A DNA stretch of 5,505 bases from Rhizobacter sp. GTDB lineage: Bacteria > Pseudomonadota > Gammaproteobacteria > Burkholderiales > Burkholderiaceae. A program made the translations under genes and the position numbers. The stretch covers positions 1 through 5,505 of the forward strand of contig JACMKW010000490.1 in the NCBI GenBank assembly GCA_014379885.1, in the 5' to 3' direction. Below are positions 1 to 5,505 of the stretch, in pieces (the first letter of the stretch is position 1; each line of letters opens with the position of its first letter). The notes beneath the pieces are model-generated. The model was not told the DNA's origin. It worked only from the letters and a program-made list of their open reading frames with translations, and did not search any database.

Positions 1-1
1 A

Positions 2-2566
2 GCCGCAGCTGCGGCTGCGCCGGCATCGGCCGCCTCGGGTGCGGCAGGCCTTGCTGCACGCGCACCCGACCCCAGCCAGCCCAAGCCTTTCGACGAAGTG
101 GTGAAAGGCGCCACGCAACAGGCTGGCTTCGTGCCCATCTGGCGCAAGGACGACAAGATCTGGCTGGAGATTCCCAATGAGCGCCTGGACCAGCCGTTCA
201 TGCTGTCGGTGAACGTGGCCAGCTCGGTCGGCGAGCGTGGCCTTTATGCCAGCCAGATGGGCCCGTCGTGGCTGGCGAGCTTTCGCAAGATCGGCACCAA
301 CCAGATGCAGCTGATCGCGCTCAATACCAATTTCGTGAGCGGCACGCCGGGCATGAAGTTCTCGGTGGAGCAAGGGTTTTCACACAGCCTGCTGGCTTCA
401 GCGGCCATTGCGAGCGCGCCGCACCCGCAGCGCAAATCGGTGTTGATCGACGCCGGTTTTTTGCTGACTGACATCCCGGGGTATTCAACCCGCATCGAGC
501 AGGCGTTTCGCATGCCCTACTCGCTGGACCGCAGCAACTCATTCTTTGAAAAGACCCGCGTCAGCGACGAGATCACCACGGTCAACGCGCGGGTGCACTT
601 TGCCACCGCGCGCCTGCCCGCGCCGCCGTTGCTGCCAAGCCCGGTGCCCTTGCCGCCGCCGCCGTCCAACACGCCAGATGCTCGCAGCATGTTCGTGGGC
701 TTTGTCTACAGCTTCGCGCGCCTGCCTGAACAACCCATGGTTGCGCGCAAGACCGACCCGCGCCTGGGGCATTTCTTCGACGTGGTCACCGACCTGGGTA
801 CCGACCTGAAGGCCAACCCAAGGGTGCACTACATCAACCGCTGGCGGCTTGAGAAGGGCGACCCCAAGGCCGCGCTCTCCGAGCCCAAGCAAGCCATCGT
901 CTACTGGCTCGACAAAAACATTCCGCCGCAGTACCGCAAGTCGGTGGAGGCGGGCGTGTTGGAGTGGAACAAGGCATTCGAGCGAATCGGTTTCAAGAAC
1001 GCCATCGTCGCGCGCCAGCAACCCGACGATGCCGACTGGGACAACATGGACGCGCGCCACGCGTCGATCCGTTGGTTCGTTGGCTCTGACGTGGGTTTTG
1101 CGATCGGCCCCAACCACTCCGACCCGCGCACCGGCGAGATCATCGACGCCGACATCGGCATGAGTGACGTGTTCGCCCGGAGTTCGCGCCGCTTCTTCAT
1201 CGAAGACGTGGGTACCACAATGGCCGTCGCGCCCGGCCACAAACACCACGCCTACTGCAACTACGCCCGCGAAGCTGCGGCGGAGATGGACTTCGCGCTC
1301 GACCTGCTTGAAGCACGTGGCGACTTGGCGCCCGACAGCCCGGAGGCAGAGGCCTTTGTGCAGTCGGTCATCAGGGACACCGTTGCTCACGAGGTGGGGC
1401 ACACCCTGGGCCTGAAGCACAATTTCAAGGGCTCGACCGTGGTCTCGCGCGCCAAGCTGCAAGACAAGGACTTCACCGAAAAGAACGGCATCTCCGGCTC
1501 GGTGATGGACTACAACGCCTTCAACCTGGCCGTGCGCGGCGAGAAGCAGGGCACCGTCAACAACACCGCCCTGGGCCCCTACGATTACTGGGCCATCGAG
1601 TACGCCTACAAGCCCCTGGCGCCGGCTGAAGAAGTGGCCGAACTGGCGCGCATTGCCGCACGCAGCACCGAGCCGCTGCTGGCCTATGCCGATGACGCCG
1701 AAGCGGGCGGTGTGGGCAACGACGGCATTGACCCGCTGGTCAACCGCTTCGACCTCGGCGATGACCCGTTGGCCTACTACGTGAAGCGCTTGCAGCTCTC
1801 CCGCGAGCTGTGGCAGCGCGTGCAAGAGCGTGCGCCCCAGCCGGGCGATGAAGCCACGCGCCAGCGCCGCGTATTGCTCAGCGGTTTCAGGCAACTGGGC
1901 CGCGCCACCGAGCTGGTGGGCAAGTACGTGGGCGGCATGCACACCGTGCGTGACCTGCCCGGCACCACTGGCCGTGCCGCGTATGTGCCCGTCGAGCCCG
2001 CCAAGCAGCGCGAGGCGCTGCAATTTCTGGCCACGGGGGTGTTCAACGCTGACAGCTTCCGTTTCAAGCCCGAGTTCATTGCCAGCCTTTCGCCCGACTA
2101 CAACGAGTGGGACCGTGGCGGGCCGGTGAGCATTCCGGCTGCGGTGTTGCAGCTGCAGACGGTGGCGATGGACAGGTTGCTCAGCCCCGGCACCGCCTCG
2201 CGCCTGCTCGACTTGCCTTCGTATGTGAATGGCGCTGCCAGGGCCAGCATCATTTCGCTGCCCGAGGTCTACACCACATTGCAAAACGCCGTGTGGAGCG
2301 AGCTCAAGAGCGGCAAGGAGATCGATCGCCTGCGGCGCAACTTGCAACGCGAGCACCTGAAGCGAGTGCACGGCTTGCTGACGCGGGGTTCGGCGGTGTT
2401 GCCGCCCGATGCGCTGAGCCTCGTGCGCATGAACGCCGTCGAGTTGCAAACGCAACTCAAGCGTGCCTCAAGCGGCGGCAAGCTGTCGGTCGAAAGCCGG
2501 GCTCATCTGCAAGACAGCCTGTCGCAGCTCACCGAGGCGCTGCGGGCGTCGATGCTCAGGAGCTGA
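2..2566 (+). CDS. Zinc-dependent metalloprotease, DUF5118/DUF5117/DUF4953 type (5' end outside window)
   Basis: This is a predicted exported zinc peptidase; its substrate is unknown. The frame is open from base 2, so the GTG codons at 98 and 101 are internal and the true start and signal peptide lie upstream. The 854 visible residues begin with an Ala/Pro-rich low-complexity linker (2-85). A DUF5118-like segment follows (FDEVVKGA, from about 89), then a DUF5117-like region, interrupted by a proline-rich stretch at 617-664. The DUF4953-like C-terminal part carries the metzincin zinc site HEVGHTLGLKH at 1388-1420: three His ligands and the catalytic Glu, followed by Asn-Phe. The Met-turn SVMDY lies at 1499-1513. 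All key residues of the HExxHxxGxxH class are present, so it should be active. The C-terminus is helical and charged and ends at TGA 2564-2566. The gene converges on mpl. The metalloprotease class is nearly certain from the motifs; the DUF names are recalled from family character and the biological role is unknown. Confidence 0.9.
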   Translation, partial: AAAAAAPASAASGAAGLAARAPDPSQPKPFDEVVKGATQQAGFVPIWRKDDKIWLEIPNERLDQPFMLSVNVASSVGERGLYASQMGPSWLASFRKIGTNQMQLIALNTNFVSGTPGMKFSVEQGFSHSLLASAAIASAPHPQRKSVLIDAGFLLTDIPGYSTRIEQAFRMPYSLDRSNSFFEKTRVSDEITTVNARVHFATARLPAPPLLPSPVPLPPPPSNTPDARSMFVGFVYSFARLPEQPMVARKTDPRLGHFFDVVTDLGTDLKANPRVHYINRWRLEKGDPKAALSEPKQAIVYWLDKNIPPQYRKSVEAGVLEWNKAFERIGFKNAIVARQQPDDADWDNMDARHASIRWFVGSDVGFAIGPNHSDPRTGEIIDADIGMSDVFARSSRRFFIEDVGTTMAVAPGHKHHAYCNYAREAAAEMDFALDLLEARGDLAPDSPEAEAFVQSVIRDTVAHEVGHTLGLKHNFKGSTVVSRAKLQDKDFTEKNGISGSVMDYNAFNLAVRGEKQGTVNNTALGPYDYWAIEYAYKPLAPAEEVAELARIAARSTEPLLAYADDAEAGGVGNDGIDPLVNRFDLGDDPLAYYVKRLQLSRELWQRVQERAPQPGDEATRQRRVLLSGFRQLGRATELVGKYVGGMHTVRDLPGTTGRAAYVPVEPAKQREALQFLATGVFNADSFRFKPEFIASLSPDYNEWDRGGPVSIPAAVLQLQTVAMDRLLSPGTASRLLDLPSYVNGAARASIISLPEVYTTLQNAVWSELKSGKEIDRLRRNLQREHLKRVHGLLTRGSAVLPPDALSLVRMNAVELQTQLKRASSGGKLSVESRAHLQDSLSQLTEALRASMLRS

Positions 2567-2577
2567 CCCGATCGTTT
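2567..2577. other. Convergent intergenic gap of 11 bases without a visible terminator
   Basis: The protease stop (2564-2566) and the mpl stop (2580-2578) face each other across CCGATCGTTTC. I see no stem-loop followed by a T-run on either strand here or in the adjacent gene ends. The loop-free palindrome AAGGCGCCTT at 2580-2589 cannot act as an intrinsic terminator. Transcripts from the two sides probably run into each other or end by Rho. Confidence 0.6.
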
Positions 2578-3975
2578 CTAAGGCGCCTTGGCAAGTGCGG
2601 TGAGCAGCTTGTCGTGGATGCCGCCGAAGCCGCCGTTGCTCATGCACAGCACGTGGTCGCCAGGGCGGCTGGCCTTGCGCACGGCGGCGACCAAGGTGTC
2701 GATGGTGTCGGTGACGATGGCCTTGTTGCCCAGGGGAACCAAGGCCTCGCGGGCATCCCAGCCGAGGCTGCCCTGGTGGCAGAACGACAGGTCGGCCTCT
2801 TCCAGTGCCCACGGCAGCTGCGCTTTCATCGAGCCCAGTTTCATGGTGTTGGAGCGCGGCTCAAACACCGCCAGGATGCGCTCCGTGCCCACCTTGCGGC
2901 GCAAACCATTCACCGTCATGCGGATGGCCGTGGGGTGGTGGGCGAAGTCGTCGTAGACCTTCACGACGCCGCCACCCACGTCAACGCTGCCGCGCAGCTC
3001 CAACCGGCGGCGCACGTTCTCAAAGCTTGAGAGCGCCTGGCCCGCGACCTCCGGCGCCACGCCCACGTGCTCGGCCGCGGCGATGGCGGCCAGCGCATTG
3101 AGCTGGTTGTGCTCGCCCAGCAAGGGCCAGTCGACGCGGGCGATCTTCAGGCTGCCGCGCAGCACGTCGAAGGCATGCGGCTCGCCGCGGGCGCGCAAAG
3201 CTCCCGGTGTTTCCTTGCGGGTGCCGAAACGCACCACGTCGCTCCAGCAGCCGCGCTCCAGCACACGTTGTAGCGACTCTTCGCGGGCGTTGATCACCAG
3301 CCGACCGGCCGCCGGCACGGTGCGCACCAGGTGGTGGAACTGCGTCTCGATGGCGGCCAGGTCGGGGAAGATGTCGGCGTGGTCGTATTCAAGGTTGTTG
3401 AGGATGGCCGTGCGCGGCCGGTAATGCACAAACTTGCTGCGCTTGTCGAAGAAGGCGGTGTCGTATTCGTCGGCTTCGATGACGAAGGGCCTTCCCACGC
3501 CGCCCTTCGGGGCGGCATTCACATTGCCTAAACGGGCCGAGACGCCGAAGTTGGTCGGCACGCCACCGACCAGGAAACCCGGCTCCAGGCCGGCGTGGTC
3601 AAGCATCCAGGCCAGCATCGAGGTAGTGGTGGTTTTGCCATGCGTGCCGGCCACGGCCAGCACATGCCGGCCTTGCAGCACGTTGTCGGACAGCCATTGC
3701 GGGCCACTGGTGTAGGGCAGGCCGGAGTCGAGAATGGCTTCGACCAGCGGGTTGCCGCGCGACACCACGTTGCCGATGACGAAGAGGTCGGGCTGCAAAG
3801 CCAGCTGGTCGGCGCCCCAGCCTTCGATGAGCTCGATGTCGAGCGCACGCAGCTGGTCGCTCATCGGCGGGTAGACGCCGGCATCGCATCCGGTGACCTT
3901 GTGGCCCGCTTCGCGCGCCAAAGCAGCCAGGCCACCCATGAAGGTGCCGCAGATGCCGAGAATGTGAATGTGCAT
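2578..3975 (-). CDS. mpl: UDP-N-acetylmuramate:L-alanyl-gamma-D-glutamyl-meso-diaminopimelate ligase
   Basis: Mpl is a cytoplasmic ATP-dependent ligase that joins the salvaged tripeptide L-Ala-gamma-D-Glu-meso-DAP to UDP-MurNAc, returning turned-over peptidoglycan to the synthesis pathway. The 465 residues match the family length (about 457 in E. coli). The N-terminal Rossmann part opens with HIHILGICGTFMGG (residues 2-15), which separates Mpl from MurC. The ATP-binding loop GTHGKTTTT spans 110-118 with Lys114. The central Mur-ligase domain shows FVIEADEYDTAF (164-175), LNNLEYDHADIF (192-203) and LLGEHNQLNALAA (285-297). The C-terminal domain carries YDDFAHHPTA (341-350), EPRSNTMK (372-379) and a terminal SNGGFGGIHDKLL. 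No key motif is missing. ATG at 3975-3973 is chosen because the Rossmann motif starts at residue 2. There is no clear ribosome-binding site before it. It is convergent with the protease gene and divergent from the membrane-protein gene, so it is probably transcribed alone. Confidence 0.97.
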   Translation of the reverse strand: MHIHILGICGTFMGGLAALAREAGHKVTGCDAGVYPPMSDQLRALDIELIEGWGADQLALQPDLFVIGNVVSRGNPLVEAILDSGLPYTSGPQWLSDNVLQGRHVLAVAGTHGKTTTTSMLAWMLDHAGLEPGFLVGGVPTNFGVSARLGNVNAAPKGGVGRPFVIEADEYDTAFFDKRSKFVHYRPRTAILNNLEYDHADIFPDLAAIETQFHHLVRTVPAAGRLVINAREESLQRVLERGCWSDVVRFGTRKETPGALRARGEPHAFDVLRGSLKIARVDWPLLGEHNQLNALAAIAAAEHVGVAPEVAGQALSSFENVRRRLELRGSVDVGGGVVKVYDDFAHHPTAIRMTVNGLRRKVGTERILAVFEPRSNTMKLGSMKAQLPWALEEADLSFCHQGSLGWDAREALVPLGNKAIVTDTIDTLVAAVRKASRPGDHVLCMSNGGFGGIHDKLLTALAKAP

Positions 3976-4010
3976 GGGGTGCGATTCTAGGAGCCGAACA
4001 CAATCGGGCC
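3976..4010. promoter_or_regulatory. 35-base divergent spacer between mpl and the membrane-protein gene
   Basis: The start codons of two divergent genes are separated by only 35 bases, so both promoters must overlap here or extend into the coding regions. On the minus strand, TAGAAT (3989-3984) is a -10-like hexamer eight bases before the mpl ATG. On the plus strand, CACAAT (3999-4004) lies six bases before ATG 4011. Neither has a convincing -35 element at the usual spacing. No Shine-Dalgarno sequence is well placed for either gene. That promoters lie here is inferred from layout; the individual boxes are weak. Confidence 0.35.
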
Positions 4011-4427
4011 ATGGGCTGGATCACCACGCATCCTTGGGCTTACCCCGCACTTGAAGTGCTGCACATCCTGGGCATCGCGATGCTGCTGGGCAACTTGTTG
4101 CTGTTCGAGCTGCGCGTTTGGGGCCTGGCACCGGAGTTGCCGCTGCGGCGCTTGGCACGCCTCGCGCTGCGCGTGGCGGTGCTCGGGTTTGCGCTGGCCG
4201 CGGCGAGCGGCAGTGTGATGCTTGCTAGCCAGTGGAGCGAGCTGCAGGGCAATCGCGCCTTGCTTATCAAGATGGGGTTGCTGGCGCTGGCCGGGTTGAA
4301 TGCGCTTGCGTTCCACCTGCGCGGAGGCCTCGACAATGTGGATCGCACGGCCAAGCTGCAAACCGCGTTGTCGCTGGGGCTTTGGGTGCTTGTCGTAGTC
4401 TGCGGGCGTTTCATTGCCTATGCCTGA
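4011..4427 (+). CDS. Small four-helix integral membrane protein (DUF6644-like)
   Basis: Function unknown. The 138-residue protein is strongly hydrophobic, with four predicted membrane helices at about residues 12-34, 48-72, 83-103 and 116-137. Short Arg-rich or polar turns lie between them, and there is no cleavable signal peptide. Features likely to be conserved include HPWAYPALEVLHILG near the N-terminus (Glu15, His18 at the start of helix 1), ELRVWG at its end, RALLIKM (82-88), Asn97 and FH (101-102) in helix 3, and GRFIAYA at the C-terminus. His18 and His102 are intramembrane or interfacial histidines that could bind heme or a metal; this is inference. The ATG at 4011 is the only plausible start, although the nearest purine-rich stretch (TAGGAG, 3988-3993) is 17 bases away. 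The next gene follows after 10 bases, so the two are almost certainly co-transcribed. The family name is from memory; a CopD-like or DUF2214-like membrane protein is the alternative reading. Confidence 0.85.
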   Translation: MGWITTHPWAYPALEVLHILGIAMLLGNLLLFELRVWGLAPELPLRRLARLALRVAVLGFALAAASGSVMLASQWSELQGNRALLIKMGLLALAGLNALAFHLRGGLDNVDRTAKLQTALSLGLWVLVVVCGRFIAYA

Positions 4428-4433
4428 AGGAGG
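4427..4433 (+). promoter_or_regulatory. Ribosome-binding site of the DUF6152-like gene
   Basis: AAGGAGG is a near-perfect Shine-Dalgarno sequence four bases before ATG 4438. Its first A is also the last base of the upstream gene's TGA stop, so termination and re-initiation occur at almost the same place, favouring translational coupling. It decides the start codon: the earlier in-frame TTG 4414 and ATG 4420 lie inside the upstream gene and lack such a site. Confidence 0.8.
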
Positions 4434-4437
4434 CACC

Positions 4438-4503
4438 ATGCAACGACGTCTGATTCTCATGGCCGGCGCATCCAGCTTCGTTCTGCAGGCGCCGGTCAGG
4501 GCC
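4438..4503 (+). other. Predicted Sec signal peptide coding segment
   Basis: It encodes 22 residues: a positive N-region (Arg3, Arg4), a hydrophobic stretch [14 protein letters not shown], and a cleavage site V-R-A with small or compatible residues at -3 and -1. Cleavage would leave His-His at the mature N-terminus. The two arginines are not followed by the full twin-arginine motif, so Sec export is more likely than Tat. Confidence 0.75.
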
Positions 4504-4911
4504 CACCATGGCTGGAGCAGCTTCGATGCCGAACGGCCGCTCTACCTCGAAGGCCGCGCGGCCAAGGTGACCTGGCGCAACCCGCATGCCGAAGTGGAGC
4601 TGGAGCTGGCGTCGCAGCTGGCGCTGCCTGCCGATCTGGCGAAGCGCCCGGTGCCGGCGCAAAGCGCCATGCTCGACGGCCCCGCCATCCTCGCCAAGAC
4701 CGTGCTGCCCAAGCGCAGCGACAAGCGGTGGGAGCTGGAGCTGGCCCCGCTCACCCGCCTGGAGGCCTGGAAGGTTGCCGAGATCAAGCCCGGCACGCCC
4801 ATGTCGGTGGTCGGCTACACCTTCTCTGGCGAGAAGGGCGAGGCGGTTCTGCGCGTGGAGTACCTCTTTGTCGACGGCAAGGCCTATGGCCTGCGCTCTT
4901 CACCGGTCTGA
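4438..4911 (+). CDS. Exported periplasmic protein, DUF6152-like, with predicted N-terminal His-His
   Basis: Function unknown. The product is 157 residues. Residues 1-22 form a short signal peptide: two arginines (3-4), a hydrophobic core, and a V-R-A cleavage site. The mature protein would begin HHGWSSFD, followed by [22 protein letters not shown]. This reproduces the DUF6152 pattern as I know it: HHxF/W...D, then xxGxVxxxxWxNPHxxxxL. The rest is beta-rich and ends [19 protein letters not shown]. His23, His24 and His50 are candidate metal ligands. ATG 4438 is preferred over the in-frame TTG 4414 and ATG 4420 because AAGGAGG sits four bases before it and the signal peptide then starts correctly with Met-Gln-Arg-Arg. 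It lies 10 bases after the membrane-protein gene, forming an operon, and its 3' end overlaps the convergent hemL gene by 12 bases. Export is well supported; metal binding is inference. Confidence 0.88.
   Translation: MQRRLILMAGASSFVLQAPVRAHHGWSSFDAERPLYLEGRAAKVTWRNPHAEVELELASQLALPADLAKRPVPAQSAMLDGPAILAKTVLPKRSDKRWELELAPLTRLEAWKVAEIKPGTPMSVVGYTFSGEKGEAVLRVEYLFVDGKAYGLRSSPV
4900..4911. other. Tail-to-tail overlap of the DUF6152-like gene and hemL
   Basis: TCACCGGTCTGA contains both stop codons: TGA at 4909-4911 on the plus strand, and TGA read from 4902 to 4900 on the minus strand. The last three sense codons of each gene are shared in opposite directions. Both reading frames are well supported up to this point, so the overlap is genuine and leaves no room for a terminator between them. 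Confidence 0.9.
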
Positions 4912-5505
4912 CAGGCGGCGCATGGCTTGCCGCGCAGCCGCATGCGTGGCGGCGATGTTCTCGGTGCGGTGCGCCGAGCTGACAAAGCCAGCCTCGTACA
5001 ACGCGGGCGCCAGGTAGACCCCGGCATCGAGCATGCCGTGGAAGAAGCGATTGAAACGCTCCTTGTCGGTGGCCATGACGGTGGCGTAGTTCTGCGGCAA
5101 TGCGTCGGTGAAGAAGAAGCCGAACATGCCGCCTTCGCAGTCGCCCACGAACGGAACACCCGCATCGCGCGCCGCGGCTGACAGGCCGTCCACGAGCTGG
5201 CGCGTGCTGGCCGAAAGCGCTTCGAAGAAGCCGGGTTTCTGGATTTCTTTCAGCGTGGCCAGGCCACAGGCCGTGGCCACGGGGTTGCCCGACAAGGTGC
5301 CAGCCTGGTAGACCGGGCCCAGCGGCGCCAGCATTTCCATGACCGCGCGTTTGCCGCCAAAGGCCGCCAGTGGCATGCCGCCGCCGATGACCTTGCCCAA
5401 CACCGTGATGTCGGGTGCAAATCCGGGAATGGCTTTGGCGTACACGCCTTGCGCGCCACCCAAGCCCACGCGGAAACCGGTCATCACTTCGTCAAACACA
5501 AACAA
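4900..5505 (-). CDS. hemL: Glutamate-1-semialdehyde 2,1-aminomutase, C-terminal half (5' end outside window)
   Basis: HemL is a cytoplasmic PLP enzyme that converts glutamate-1-semialdehyde to 5-aminolevulinate, the last step of the C5 route to heme and other tetrapyrroles. The window holds the last 201 codons before TGA (4902-4900). The family is about 425-430 residues long, so roughly 225 N-terminal residues lie beyond the right edge. Visible signatures in order are [16 protein letters not shown] (its Asp pairs with the PLP ring nitrogen), the PLP-lysine segment [12 protein letters not shown] with Lys encoded at 5392-5394, [13 protein letters not shown] (cofactor phosphate contact), [10 protein letters not shown], and [14 protein letters not shown] followed by [10 protein letters not shown] near the C-terminus. 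The TTG at 5503-5505 encodes an internal Leu (LFVFDEVM in homologs) and is not a start. No frameshift or missing residue is seen. The class-III aminotransferase fold and the HemL-specific [11 protein letters not shown] make other aminotransferases unlikely. Confidence 0.97.
   Translation of the reverse strand: MFVFDEVMTGFRVGLGGAQGVYAKAIPGFAPDITVLGKVIGGGMPLAAFGGKRAVMEMLAPLGPVYQAGTLSGNPVATACGLATLKEIQKPGFFEALSASTRQLVDGLSAAARDAGVPFVGDCEGGMFGFFFTDALPQNYATVMATDKERFNRFFHGMLDAGVYLAPALYEAGFVSSAHRTENIAATHAAARQAMRRLSDR

Noticed and set aside
1..16. Perfect 16-base palindrome AGCCGCAGCTGCGGCT at the left edge
   Set aside because: It falls inside a run of GCN alanine codons in an open frame, where such symmetry arises easily. 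It has no loop, no T-run and no second copy seen in the window.
98..103. Tandem GTG codons as the start of the protease
   Set aside because: The same frame is open to the window edge, and the DUF5118-like motif FDEVVKGA already begins upstream of them.
539..2455. A 638-codon open frame on the minus strand, antisense to the protease gene
   Set aside because: Its translation is His/Arg/Val/Gly-rich with no recognisable domain. It fully mirrors a strongly supported coding gene and fits the usual antisense shadow of a GC-rich gene.
2580..2589. Palindrome AAGGCGCCTT at the mpl 3' end as a terminator
   Set aside because: It has no loop and no following T-run on either strand, and it is partly made of the mpl stop and last codons.
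2107..3030. A 307-codon plus-strand open frame spanning the protease 3' end and the antisense of mpl
   Set aside because: It crosses the ends of two well-supported genes in other frames, is Ala/Gln/His-rich, and shows no family motif or ribosome-binding site.
3595..3990. A plus-strand open frame antisense to the mpl 5' end
   Set aside because: It mirrors the conserved Rossmann and P-loop coding part of mpl and shows no domain of its own.
5503..5505. TTG at the right edge as a hemL start codon
   Set aside because: Homologs continue about 225 residues upstream, and this codon corresponds to an internal Leu before the FDEVMTGFR motif.

Overview
This GC-rich window, almost entirely coding, looks like a chromosomal segment of a beta-proteobacterium, most likely of the order Burkholderiales. 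The assignment rests on strong G/C bias at third codon positions, on Mpl and HemL proteins of proteobacterial type, and on a DUF6644-like/DUF6152-like gene pair that I associate with this group. It is inferred from protein character, not from a database search. I see no tRNA, rRNA, CRISPR array, insertion sequence or phage gene.

Layout. (1) 2-2566, plus strand: the 3' part of a gene for a large exported zinc metalloprotease of the DUF5118/DUF5117/DUF4953 type. The reading frame is open to the left edge, so the signal peptide and true start lie outside the window. (2) 2578-3975, minus strand: a complete mpl gene for the murein-tripeptide recycling ligase, convergent with the protease gene across an 11-base gap. 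(3) 4011-4427 and 4438-4911, plus strand: a two-gene unit divergent from mpl across 35 bases. It encodes a small four-helix membrane protein and an exported periplasmic protein whose predicted mature N-terminus is His-His. (4) 4900-5505, minus strand: the C-terminal half of hemL (glutamate-1-semialdehyde aminomutase), whose stop codon lies inside the end of the preceding plus-strand gene. Its start is beyond the right edge.

How the genes fit together. Mpl (cell-wall recycling) and HemL (tetrapyrrole synthesis) are housekeeping enzymes with no evident link to each other. The protease and the two-gene unit act in the membrane or periplasm. The two-gene unit is the least understood part. Its architecture, a small His-bearing helical membrane protein plus a periplasmic partner that would start with histidine, recalls the CopD/CopC copper pair, but this is an analogy rather than demonstrated homology. 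Gene order is alternately convergent and divergent with almost no intergenic DNA, so promoters and terminators must be very compact or lie inside neighbouring genes.
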